A stretch of DNA of 64,000 nucleotides from Gammaproteobacteria bacterium (GCA_028821405.1 JAPPGK010000101.1:1-64000), one strand, 5' to 3'; numbered from the stretch's first letter, positions 47,097 to 56,330 are shown. Numbers and translations are program-made. Notes: generated from the sequence alone by a model not told the origin.

Positions 47097-49066
47097 CGGA
47101 ATCGGCGCCGCAAGAGATGCGCATTACCAGCCGGGAGACTTTCGTCCTGCTGGGCCGTTCGCTGCAATTCGTGTGGCCCTATCGGCGCCAGATCGCCGTC
47201 AAACTCGGACTGACCCTGGTCGGCTTGAGCGTGGTGCTGTTCCTGCCCTGGCCGATCAAGATCCTGATCGACCACGTTGTCGAAGGTCTTCCGGTGGGGT
47301 CGTCGCCCACGCCCTATCCCCCCTACGTAGCCTGGTTCGTCGACCTGCTGCACGGGCTGACGCCGTTCGAGATCGTCTGGGCGATCGTCGGCGTGTGCGT
47401 GGTCGGCATCGTCCTGATCGGTGGTTTCGGCGGCGGCGTTGCCCGTGACAACGCCGGCGGGGGCCTCGCCGAGGGTCTCGATACGGCGACCCAGAGCGAG
47501 AACCAGGCCAACGAGTCCGGCAGCCGGGTCAGCGGACTGCTCGGCCTCTACGAGTTCCGCTACCAGCTTCGCATCACCCATCGCATCAACCACGCCTTGC
47601 GCACGCTCCTGTTCGGAAGGGTCATGTCCTGGCCGATGGTGCGGTTCGCGGACGCGAGCGTCGGGGATGCCGTGTACCGGACCATGTACGACACGCCGGC
47701 CATCTCGCGGGTCTGCTACGACATCCTGGTGCTGCCCATCGCCAACCTGTTCGTGATCGCGACGGTGATCTGGACCACGGCGCATAGCTTCAGCGCGGTG
47801 CCCTCGGTGGTTGTCGTGGCCTGCCTCGCGGCCCCCATGGTGCTCCTCTCGACGCTCGTGATGACGGGCATGACCCGGCGCCGGGCCCTCGCCAGCCGGG
47901 AGGCCGGCGCCGTCACCACCGCCACCGTGGAGGAGGGTGTGGCCAACGCGGTCGCGGTGCAGGGTCTCGGTGCCAGCCAACGCCAACGCGACGACTTCGC
48001 CGGCGACAGCGAGACGTCGTTCAAGCGTTTCCGGGCCTACATGGTGATGTTCCTCCTGATGCTCCTGGTGCAGGCCACGGTCGGCACGGTTCTGGTTTTC
48101 TACGTCTTCTTCGACATCTGCGCCGCCGTCGTGGAGGGGCGCATGTCGGCGGGGGACTTCAGCGTGGTCTACGCCTACTTCGTGCAGTTGGTCACCAACG
48201 TCAGTGGCCTGGGCGCGATGTGGTTCAACCTGCAGAACAACGTGTCGGGCATGCGCCGGGTATTCGAAGTCGCGGACTCGACGGTGGATGCGGACTCGCA
48301 GGGAGATCGAGCCGTCGAGAAGCCCGTCCAACATGTCCGCGTGGAACGAGCCACGTTCCGGTATCCGGACGGCACGGACGCGGTGCAAGACGTGGATCTC
48401 GAAGGGCGCGTCGGCGAGGTGGTCGCCTTGGTGGGTGCCACGGGTGCCGGCAAGAGCACGTTGGCCTACCTGGTCGCCGGCTTTGTCCAGCCGACCGGGG
48501 GCGCTGTCCTCTACGACGGCGTCGATGCCCGGAGGCTGCGCGCGGATGCGGTGCGCGCCCAGGTCGCCTTCGTGTTCCAGGAGCCGTTCGTGTTCGACGA
48601 CACGGCGGCCGCCAATATCCGCATGGGCTATCCAGCCGCTTCGGATGCGGAGATCGCCGCGGCGGCGCGCACCGCGGGCGCGTTGGATTTCATCGAAGCG
48701 TTGCCGGACGGCTTCCAGACCCGTTTGGGCCGTGCGGGAGCGCGACTCTCCGTCGGTCAGAAACAACGCCTGGCAATCGCCCGGGGACTGGTGAGTCCCG
48801 CGCCCATTCTCGTGCTGGACGAGCCGACGGCCGCTCTCGATCCCGAGACCGAGAACGCCCTGGTCGAAGCCCTCAAGCCCGAGCGGTCGCGACGACTGCT
48901 GATCGTCATCGCCCACCGCTTGAGCACCATCCGAACCGCGGATCGCATCTGCTTTCTGGACGAGGGTCGCATTGTCGAGACCGGCAGCCACGACGAACTG
49001 ATGGCGAAGCCGAACGGCGCGTACAAGCGGTTCGTGGATCTGCAGGTTGATGCGGTCGTTGCCTAG
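47093..49066 (+). CDS. ABC exporter half-transporter (TMD-NBD), probable partner of the upstream gene
   Basis: Walker A GATGAGKST, signature LSVGQKQRL, Walker B ILVLDEPTAALD; 4-nt ATGA overlap with the upstream gene. Confidence 0.93.
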   Translation: MTESAPQEMRITSRETFVLLGRSLQFVWPYRRQIAVKLGLTLVGLSVVLFLPWPIKILIDHVVEGLPVGSSPTPYPPYVAWFVDLLHGLTPFEIVWAIVGVCVVGIVLIGGFGGGVARDNAGGGLAEGLDTATQSENQANESGSRVSGLLGLYEFRYQLRITHRINHALRTLLFGRVMSWPMVRFADASVGDAVYRTMYDTPAISRVCYDILVLPIANLFVIATVIWTTAHSFSAVPSVVVVACLAAPMVLLSTLVMTGMTRRRALASREAGAVTTATVEEGVANAVAVQGLGASQRQRDDFAGDSETSFKRFRAYMVMFLLMLLVQATVGTVLVFYVFFDICAAVVEGRMSAGDFSVVYAYFVQLVTNVSGLGAMWFNLQNNVSGMRRVFEVADSTVDADSQGDRAVEKPVQHVRVERATFRYPDGTDAVQDVDLEGRVGEVVALVGATGAGKSTLAYLVAGFVQPTGGAVLYDGVDARRLRADAVRAQVAFVFQEPFVFDDTAAANIRMGYPAASDAEIAAAARTAGALDFIEALPDGFQTRLGRAGARLSVGQKQRLAIARGLVSPAPILVLDEPTAALDPETENALVEALKPERSRRLLIVIAHRLSTIRTADRICFLDEGRIVETGSHDELMAKPNGAYKRFVDLQVDAVVA

Positions 49067-49083
49067 GGAGTGCGTCCACCATT

Positions 49084-49114
49084 GACTCATGATGAATGAG
49101 TCGTTCAGACTCAT
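49084..49114. promoter_or_regulatory. Operator-like array of three GACTCAT half-sites before a vapB-like gene
   Basis: GACTCAT at 49084, ATGAGTC at 49096, GACTCAT at 49108: alternating orientation, 12-bp spacing. Confidence 0.55.
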
Positions 49115-49115
49115 C

Positions 49116-49364
49116 ATGATGACTAAACGCATGCAAGTTCTATTTGACGACGAGGAGTATCGGGGGATACAGCGCGTCGCACGCGAGTGCCATATGACCG
49201 TGGCTGAGTGGGTGCGCCAGTCTCTGCGCGAAGCGCGGATGACCCGGCAGTCGGTCGCACAGGCCAAACTGCGGGCCGTGGATGAAGCGACTCGCCATAG
49301 TTTCCCCGTTGGCGACATCGAGACGATGCTTCGGGAAATCGAAGCGGGCCGGTTGCCGGAGTGA
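49116..49364 (+). CDS. VapB-like ribbon-helix-helix antitoxin
   Basis: MMTKRMQVLFDDEEYRGIQRVARECHMTVAEWVRQSLREAR. Confidence 0.8.
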   Translation: MMTKRMQVLFDDEEYRGIQRVARECHMTVAEWVRQSLREARMTRQSVAQAKLRAVDEATRHSFPVGDIETMLREIEAGRLPE

Positions 49365-49756
49365 TCTTCGTCGACTCCAACGTCCCCATGTACCTGGTCG
49401 GCGCGGAACACCCTAACAAGGTCCGGGTGAGCGAGCTTCTCGCACAGTTCATTCGCGAGAACGAGCGTCTCGTGACCGATGTCGAGGTCTATCAAGAGGT
49501 GCTGCACCGATACGTGTCGATCCGTCGCCATGACGCGATCGACCCGGCTATCGCCAGTCTTGATGGGATCGCCGACGAGGTGCTGCCGGTCAACATTGCC
49601 GATATCCGGGCTGCCCGACAGCTGATCGCGTCGGTCGATGGCATCTCCGCCCGGGACGCCCTCCATGCCGCCGTGATGCGAAACGCGGGCATCGACCGGA
49701 TCTTCAGCCTTGATGGCGGTTTCGACGCCGTTCCCGGGGTGGTGCGGCTGGCGTAG
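49361..49756 (+). CDS. VapC-like PIN domain toxin
   Basis: MIFVDSNVPMYLVG...SARDALHAAVMRNAGIDRIFSLDGGFDAVPGV; overlaps the antitoxin by 4 nt. Confidence 0.85.
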   Translation: MIFVDSNVPMYLVGAEHPNKVRVSELLAQFIRENERLVTDVEVYQEVLHRYVSIRRHDAIDPAIASLDGIADEVLPVNIADIRAARQLIASVDGISARDALHAAVMRNAGIDRIFSLDGGFDAVPGVVRLA

Positions 49757-49789
49757 CGACGGACATGTGCGGCTGTGCCCTCACGGGGG

Positions 49790-49966
49790 GATCGCCTGAC
49801 CATCGTCGTCGCGCACCGGTTGTCGACCATCGAACGCGCCAATCGCATCGTGTATCTCGACCAGGGTCGGATCGTCGAAACCGGAAGCCACGACGAGTTG
49901 ATGGCGAAGCCCTACGGCGTGTACAAGCGGTTCGTGGATCTGCAGGTCGGCACGAGCGCCGCCTAA
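49790..49966 (+). pseudogene. Orphan 3' fragment of an ABC-transporter ATPase (copy 2)
   Basis: [58 protein letters not shown] aligns without gaps to the last 58 aa of the 47093-49066 product. Confidence 0.85.
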
Positions 49967-49974
49967 GGACGGTC

Positions 49975-52665
49975 ATGAATTTTCGGTGGGGCGGAGTGGT
50001 ACGAGTCGTCGCGCTGGGTGCCTGCGCTGCGGTGAGCGGGGCCGATTGGGTGGAGCAACGCACCGCCCATGATCGCGCCGGCACCTACAACGGCAGACTG
50101 GTCGTGCGCGTGCTGGATCTCTGGGATGAGCCCGTGGCAACGACGGTTAATGTCCCGGGGGTTGGCGAGGCCGAGACCGACGCGAATGGCCGCGCGGAGA
50201 TGCACGGCGTTTTCACTCGCCACGGCTTGTCCGTCGTCGTTGGTGGTACTGACGGCCTGAGACCGAACTACCAGCGCGTGAGGGGCACCTCGAACGGGGT
50301 CGTCGATCTGGGTTTGGTGAGGCTCGAACCCAATTTCGTGGTCACGGGTGTGTTGTTGCAGAAGGACGTTGACGGAGTACTCAGACCGAGGTCGGACTAC
50401 GTGACAGTGGAGTTGCGCGGCCCGTTGAGGGGGCGCTACGGTCACGTCCGTGCACATGACCGAGATCGGCGCGAGGGCGTCTTCCGGGTGGAGGACTTCG
50501 ACATCGAGCCGGACCTCTACATCGAAGTCAGTTGGTGGTCGGATGAACAACGCGACTCGATCGTTCACAGGGTACCGTTTGCCGTGGATCCGGCGCGGCC
50601 CCATCGACACTTGCTCGTGACCCTGCCCGAGGAAGACGCCGAAGATCAATCGATCGACGTGCAGGAGAGCGTTTGGCCCGCTGGTGTGCCAGAGAAACGG
50701 CCTTTGATGCGATTTGCAGGCCGATTGGTCACGTCCGGAGGACGACCGTTGGCTGGTCTGCCCGTGAGGGGGTGGCAACAGACTGTCTACACCGACGAGG
50801 ACGGGCGCCTCGAGTTGGCGGCGCCCTTCATGATCGACGACCTCACTATTCCGACGCCGTCGGGCGAGCTCTACATCTCGTCGAGACCGTGGTTCGGCGG
50901 GGTGGATCTTGACACCCTCCCGGCGCACTACAACGTGGACGCAGACACGCTGCCGCCGCGGTTCGTCGTCGATTTCAGCCGGCCGTTCGAAGCCAACTTC
51001 AACACCGCGAGGCAGCTCCGCCTCGCCGTCAGGGGCGAACGCGAGGACCGAATCGACTACCACTGGCTCGACGGGAACGACTGGCGCCCGACGTCGGCGG
51101 ATCTGTTGCGCCGCGTGCTGGGAAAGTCAGACGAGCGCACGTTGGTTCGCGCGAGAGTCCCGGGTCGTCTCGACCGTTTCGTCCCCTACCCGCCGCAGGA
51201 TTCGAGCCTCGTGTTTGACTTCCGCAACGACGAGCCGCACGGCCTTGTGGTCGTCGACAAGGGCAAACCTGTGGCAGGTGCCAACGTGGACATCGTCGAT
51301 GTCGCCACGCCGTTGACGTTGCGGCTACGCCGCGAAGACCCGCACGCTCCTATTCTCCTGACACGCGACGCCACCGATTCCGAGGGCCGCCTGAGCCTCC
51401 TCGGCGACCCGGACGGTCTCTATGTGGCCTATGTCTATGTCGACGGGTATGAACCCGCCCGGGTTCGGCTGTCGGCGGGTGTCGACAAACTCGTCGAGCT
51501 CGTGGCACGTGACGTCGACGTGCGCTTCAAGGGTCTCCTAGTCGGCGAGCTGTTGCGGACCAAGATCGGGGCCAGCGACTCGCTTGTGGCCGTCGTGCGC
51601 GGTGTCGAGAACGAACCGGTCGCCGCCCGGTTGGCCCCGGGATCCTACGATGCGACGGTCGAGAACGAGGCCGGCGAGATCGTGTCCGGAACCACCTTTA
51701 CGGTCGCGGGTGCCCCGCAGGTCGTCGATCTACTCCGGGACAACCGTCCCGAGGTTGTTTTGCATCTGCCTGAGGGTCGGAAGTCGCGCGGCTGGTTCGT
51801 GGGCGCTACCCGCCGTACGCTCCCACACAGGAGTCTCGGTATTCCGCGCTATTTCTGGGAGTGGCGGGACCATGTCGTCGGGGAAGGGCCGGCACAGGTG
51901 GAATCGGATGGCGATGCTAGGCGTGTCCTGCGGTTCCCCGGGTCGGGTCGCTGGAACGTCCACATAGGACAGTCGTGGATTCAATCGTTCTTCATCGAGT
52001 TGGATCTCGTTGCGGGCGACGTGCGGGAGCTGCGCCTGCCGCCTCTCGATGCCTCCCTCGAAGGCACAATGACCTACGAGCCGGACCTTGGCGACGACGT
52101 GGTGAACTATCACTGGGTCGACGGTCCCAGGATGATGCTGCTGTCGATGGACGCCCCCGGTGAGGGTTGGAATGTGATGTACAACCTCCCTCGACCGGAT
52201 GAGGAGGCTGGTCGGAAGCCGCACACCTTCGCCCTGACCGACTTGCCGGCCGGCGACTACCATCTCTTCCACCATCTTGCGGATCGCCAGGCCTGGGGCG
52301 GTCGGGAAGTCACCCTTGTCGCCGGCGCGACTACCCGCGTGGAAGGCCTCGGTTCCGACCAACCGGGGCGTCTTGTCGTCGAAGTCGTGGACGCGGACGG
52401 TCAGCCGATCCGGAACCGCACCCTCCGGGTTATCGATCGAATGTACAAGGAGTGGACCGAGCCCGGCAGGATCATCATCACGAGCGGCCCGGTCGAGCCG
52501 ATTCCCTTGCCACCGGCCGTCCGTCTCGAAGGGGCGCCCGTCGTTTTGGAGCGGATCCGTCCGGGCTGGCTCGAACTCGTCGTCGACGACCCTGCTGGAG
52601 ATGCTCAGCACTACCTGCGCAAAGTCGAACCCGGCAAGACACTTCGCTTGGTAGTTGAATCGTAG
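49975..52665 (+). CDS. Large exported protein with repeated carboxypeptidase-regulatory-like beta domains, function unknown
   Basis: Continuous 897-codon frame after a signal-like N-terminus; repeated segments of the type G.P..G..V......T...G...; internal echo DYHWLDGNDW / NYHWVDGPRM. Confidence 0.75.
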   Translation: MNFRWGGVVRVVALGACAAVSGADWVEQRTAHDRAGTYNGRLVVRVLDLWDEPVATTVNVPGVGEAETDANGRAEMHGVFTRHGLSVVVGGTDGLRPNYQRVRGTSNGVVDLGLVRLEPNFVVTGVLLQKDVDGVLRPRSDYVTVELRGPLRGRYGHVRAHDRDRREGVFRVEDFDIEPDLYIEVSWWSDEQRDSIVHRVPFAVDPARPHRHLLVTLPEEDAEDQSIDVQESVWPAGVPEKRPLMRFAGRLVTSGGRPLAGLPVRGWQQTVYTDEDGRLELAAPFMIDDLTIPTPSGELYISSRPWFGGVDLDTLPAHYNVDADTLPPRFVVDFSRPFEANFNTARQLRLAVRGEREDRIDYHWLDGNDWRPTSADLLRRVLGKSDERTLVRARVPGRLDRFVPYPPQDSSLVFDFRNDEPHGLVVVDKGKPVAGANVDIVDVATPLTLRLRREDPHAPILLTRDATDSEGRLSLLGDPDGLYVAYVYVDGYEPARVRLSAGVDKLVELVARDVDVRFKGLLVGELLRTKIGASDSLVAVVRGVENEPVAARLAPGSYDATVENEAGEIVSGTTFTVAGAPQVVDLLRDNRPEVVLHLPEGRKSRGWFVGATRRTLPHRSLGIPRYFWEWRDHVVGEGPAQVESDGDARRVLRFPGSGRWNVHIGQSWIQSFFIELDLVAGDVRELRLPPLDASLEGTMTYEPDLGDDVVNYHWVDGPRMMLLSMDAPGEGWNVMYNLPRPDEEAGRKPHTFALTDLPAGDYHLFHHLADRQAWGGREVTLVAGATTRVEGLGSDQPGRLVVEVVDADGQPIRNRTLRVIDRMYKEWTEPGRIIITSGPVEPIPLPPAVRLEGAPVVLERIRPGWLELVVDDPAGDAQHYLRKVEPGKTLRLVVES

Positions 52666-52825
52666 GGCGCGTTGGGGAGAAGCGTTCAGGGACACCCACC
52701 CTTGACCGAGGCAAGGCGTTCGGGCAGAGGCGTTCAGGGACACTCACCCTCACGAGAACGTTCGGCGGCACAGAGTGGAGCAGAAGGAATTTTCGCCGAC
52801 AACGGTCAGGGATGGCGGATAGACC

Positions 52826-52972
52826 TTGAGCCAGCCCATCGAACGCGCCGACCGCGTCGTCTACCTGGACGAGGGGCGAATCGTCGAGACCGGCAGCCCC
52901 GACGAGTTGATGGCGAAGCCGGACGGCGCGTACAGGCGGTTTGTGGAGGTGCAGATCGGCGCGGCTGCGTGA
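52826..52972 (+). pseudogene. Orphan 3' fragment of an ABC-transporter ATPase (copy 3)
   Basis: [48 protein letters not shown]. Confidence 0.8.
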
Positions 52973-53051
52973 GTTCGGGAACTCGGCTTGGAGGCGACAC
53001 TGTGGCGATTCGGATGGCCAACCGCATCCTTGATCGATTGCTCGACGTGGG

Positions 53052-53492
53052 TTAGCCCGCGGTCGATGCGAACGGGTTGGTCACGGTGACGATGCCGTAC
53101 AACCGGCCATGCTGGAAATCCTCGGAAACCAGTTCCTCGAGCCCGTGGACTTCGGCATACGCCCACATGTGCGCATCAAACCAGGACATCCCGTAAGCTG
53201 CCGCCCCTCGAAGCGCGGTCCGCAACACGGCGTCGTTGGGATAGATCACCGGGAACTGGGCCATGAGTTCCTCTGCCTCACGGCGCGCCTCGCTTGGTTC
53301 GAGCAGCCAGCTTTCCGGACCACCACGCGTCGCCGCAGCCACGAACTCGACGAGGGCCTGGTGCGCGAGCCGGGCGCCACCGCTGGCGATGCCGTCGCGG
53401 AGTACGTCCTCGGCGATCGATTGCTTGTCCGGGAACCGAGGGTCGTAGCGATAGACGAGGATGTTCGTGTCAATCAGGCTGCGGGTCGCCAC
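53052..53492 (-). CDS. PIN domain toxin (VapC-like)
   Basis: RSLIDTNILVYRYDPRFPDK...GMSWFDAHMWAYAEVHGLEELVSEDFQHGR. Confidence 0.87.
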   Translation of the reverse strand: MATRSLIDTNILVYRYDPRFPDKQSIAEDVLRDGIASGGARLAHQALVEFVAAATRGGPESWLLEPSEARREAEELMAQFPVIYPNDAVLRTALRGAAAYGMSWFDAHMWAYAEVHGLEELVSEDFQHGRLYGIVTVTNPFASTAG

Positions 53493-53766
53493 GCCGGTAC
53501 AACTCCTCGCGCGTCCAACCGCGCGTTGCCGAGCGCTCTCGACTACCCACGCTCATCCGGGCACGCTGTCGGGCGGACGCGGCATCGAACAGTGCGAGCC
53601 GCTTTTCTGTTTCGAGGGGTCCGGCCGGCACATCGGCACTCGGCGGCACCACGCGAATGACCTCGCCGGATGGCTCGAAGCGGATGTCGTCGCCCGGGCC
53701 GATGCCGTATTCCCGCGCGATGGCCTTCGGCACCGTGACCTGCAGCTTACTAGTGACCTTGCTCAT
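53470..53766 (-). CDS. AbrB/MazE-type (SpoVT-AbrB fold) antitoxin
   Basis: MSKVTSKLQVTVPKAIAREYGIGPGDDIRFEPSGEVIRVVP; overlaps the PIN gene. Confidence 0.87.
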   Translation of the reverse strand: MSKVTSKLQVTVPKAIAREYGIGPGDDIRFEPSGEVIRVVPPSADVPAGPLETEKRLALFDAASARQRARMSVGSRERSATRGWTREELYRRGDPQPD

Positions 53767-53808
53767 GTCCTTACTCTAGCAAGGAACAGATCCTTGTCAA
53801 CCGGACCC

Positions 53809-54393
53809 TCAGCGCCTATCCAGCGTCCAGATAAACGCCTCAACCGGCTTCTTCAGCCACAATCCTCCGCCGACGGGCTCGAAATGACGCCCAAGTCGAC
53901 GCCGGTACCAGCGATTGGCGCGTAGGTACACGTCGGTGTCAGTGCGCACCGGGTCGCACAGTTCGCGATCTTCGAGGGTCAGCGCACCGAAGTAGAGCGC
54001 CCGTCGCGTGAGCCGCCCGAGGGTCTTGATGGACTCGGCGGCCGGGTGGTCTTCCAGGTAGGACAGCACGTCGTAGCAGATCACAAGGTCGTAGTGCCGC
54101 AGGATTGGAAAGTCTGGCAGCGATCCGGCTTCCCAGCCCATGGCTTCACAAAGATACGGGCTTGACTCGACGCCCACCGCCCGGGCTTTGGGAAACGCCG
54201 CCGACAGTGCGGCCAGCAGCCGCCCGAGCCCGCAACCGATGTCGAGCACGCTCTTCACGGGGACTTCCAGGTGGCGCAGGTAGGCCGCGATGAAGTCGCC
54301 TTGGCGTTGGACTTCCCGAGGACTGCAGACCCGGGTGGCGGGATTACGGTAGTAGCGGTCGTAGTAGGCCTTGTCGAAGCGGTTCGGCTTCAC
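53809..54393 (-). CDS. Class I SAM-dependent methyltransferase
   Basis: VKSVLDIGCGLGRLLAALSAAFPKARAVGVESSPYLCE. Confidence 0.85.
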   Translation of the reverse strand: MKPNRFDKAYYDRYYRNPATRVCSPREVQRQGDFIAAYLRHLEVPVKSVLDIGCGLGRLLAALSAAFPKARAVGVESSPYLCEAMGWEAGSLPDFPILRHYDLVICYDVLSYLEDHPAAESIKTLGRLTRRALYFGALTLEDRELCDPVRTDTDVYLRANRWYRRRLGRHFEPVGGGLWLKKPVEAFIWTLDRR

Positions 54394-55160
54394 GGCCTTC
54401 GCCGGAGTAGTTCCGGGTTCTCACGTTCCAGCCGGGCCCGGTCGAGCCTTGCCAGGAGTCGTTCCTTTTCGGGGTCGCGCGGTCGCCTTCCGGGACGTCG
54501 TCCCGGTGGCTCCGAGGCGAGGATCTTCGCCCAACGGTCCCGCTTGCGTCGCCTGACCTCGGCTTGGAAATCATCGTAGTCGATCACCTGCCGGCCCTCC
54601 TCGGCGAGTTGGGCCACCGCATCGACCTCTTCAGGGAGGTGCTTGGTGCGGTCGCGCAGGTACTGCCAGTCGATCCGATCCGCGTGGAGGAGCGCCAGCC
54701 GACGGGCCCAGCGTTCGTCCTCGCCGCTTTGCCAATGGACCCAGGCGCGCAGGCGATCGAGCAGCAGGTCTTCGATGCCGATGACGACCACGCGCAGACC
54801 GTCGACCTCGACCTCGGTTCGCGACGCGTTCTCGCCCGGTAGACCGGCCGGGGCCGGTGCTTCGAATAGCAGGTCGAGATCGTCCCGAACCCAGTACCGT
54901 CCTTCCTTCGAGAAACCCATCTCGGCGAATGCCGCATCGACTTCAGGACCCGAGGGCAAGGCCAAATCGACGTCGCTGGTGGCGTACCCGCCCGCCGTGT
55001 AGAACTCCAACGCGCCACCGCCGACGAGGACGGGCTCGATGCCGTGCGGCGCGAGCGCCCTCGTTAGCACCCCGAGTGCGATCATGCGTCGCCTTCTCGG
55101 ATCGTCTACGTTGCGTAGACCGTCCAGGAGGGCTAGCGCTTGGCTCATCGGGGTCCGCAT
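54390..55160 (-). CDS. Nucleotidyltransferase-like protein (DUF6036-type)
   Basis: PVLVGGGALEFYTAGGYATSDVDLALPSG NTase-like motif; C-terminal basic region; 4-nt overlap with the methyltransferase. Confidence 0.7.
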   Translation of the reverse strand: MRTPMSQALALLDGLRNVDDPRRRRMIALGVLTRALAPHGIEPVLVGGGALEFYTAGGYATSDVDLALPSGPEVDAAFAEMGFSKEGRYWVRDDLDLLFEAPAPAGLPGENASRTEVEVDGLRVVVIGIEDLLLDRLRAWVHWQSGEDERWARRLALLHADRIDWQYLRDRTKHLPEEVDAVAQLAEEGRQVIDYDDFQAEVRRRKRDRWAKILASEPPGRRPGRRPRDPEKERLLARLDRARLERENPELLRRRP

Positions 55161-55173
55161 GGTGGGTTGGGAT

Positions 55174-56205
55174 CTAGAGATCCGGAACGTTTGCCCAGCG
55201 TCCCGGATCCGTGTGCCGCAGGACCGCAATGGTCTTGACGACGTCCGGATTGGTGAGGCCGTGGGGTTTCTTGCCTTGCAGCACGAAGATGACGTTCTCG
55301 GCCTGCATGACCGCCGTCTCGGCGACGAAAACGGACGACATCGCGGCGACGTGCGGCGTCACGTAGCAGTTCGGCAGTTTGAGCAGCCGGCTGGAGGACG
55401 CCAGCGGCTCGACCTCGGTCACGTCGACGGCGGCCGCCTCGATCTCGCCGGCCTCGAGGGCGTTGGCAAGGGCTTCCTCGTTCACGATGGGCCCGCGTGC
55501 GGTGTTGATCAGGATCGCGGTCGGCTTCATGCGGTTGAACGCCTCGGCATCGAAGAGATACTGGGACTCGGCGGTCGCCGCACTGTGGATGCTGATGTAG
55601 TCGGCCTCCCGGGTCAGCGTCTCGAAATCCACCATCTCGACGCCGTACAGGTCGCCGGCAAGCTGTCTGACGTAGGGGTCGAAGGCGAGTATCCGGCTGA
55701 CGCCGAAGCCGCGCATCCGGGTCGCGAAGGCGCGCCCGATGTTGCCGAAGCCGACGATGCCCACCGTGTGTCCGGTCAGGCGGCGCATCCGGGGCGCGAA
55801 GCGCATGGCGCGCGGATTGTCGGCCCAGTTGCCGGCGCGGGTGTTGGTGACGCCCTCCACCACTTGCCGGGTTACCGACAGCAGGAGCGCCGCGGCGTGG
55901 TCGGCGACCTCGGTGGTGTTCGAGCCGGGCACGTTGCATACCATCACGCCGAGTTCAGTCGCGGCGTCGTGATCGATGGAGTCCACGCCGACCCCGAAGC
56001 GGCTGACGGCCTTCAGGTTCGGGCAGCCTTCGAGCACCCGTCGCGAGGTCAGCGGCCAGATGCCCACCTGGGCCCCGTCGGCATCGCCGATCAGTTCGAT
56101 CATGTCGTCCTCGGTGCGGCAGCCGCCCTCGACGATCTCGATGCCGGCTGCTTCGTAGAGCTCCCTTTGCCGCCCCTGGGCGCGACCCTGCAACGCTACT
56201 TTCAC
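55174..56205 (-). CDS. D-isomer specific 2-hydroxyacid dehydrogenase (SerA-like)
   Basis: TVGIVGFGNIGRAFATRMRGFGVSRILAFDPY, NTARGPIVNEEAL; GTG start with GAGGA upstream. Confidence 0.9.
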   Translation of the reverse strand: MKVALQGRAQGRQRELYEAAGIEIVEGGCRTEDDMIELIGDADGAQVGIWPLTSRRVLEGCPNLKAVSRFGVGVDSIDHDAATELGVMVCNVPGSNTTEVADHAAALLLSVTRQVVEGVTNTRAGNWADNPRAMRFAPRMRRLTGHTVGIVGFGNIGRAFATRMRGFGVSRILAFDPYVRQLAGDLYGVEMVDFETLTREADYISIHSAATAESQYLFDAEAFNRMKPTAILINTARGPIVNEEALANALEAGEIEAAAVDVTEVEPLASSSRLLKLPNCYVTPHVAAMSSVFVAETAVMQAENVIFVLQGKKPHGLTNPDVVKTIAVLRHTDPGRWANVPDL

Positions 56206-56330
56206 TTGTTTTCCTCGATGGGTGAAAGGGCGCAATTGTGCCTTGATTCAGCATCGAACGCGCCACTTCGTCCGACTGTCCCGGTCCCGCTCGGTGTAGT
56301 CTAGGCGCGGGTGATCTGACGGGACCGAAC

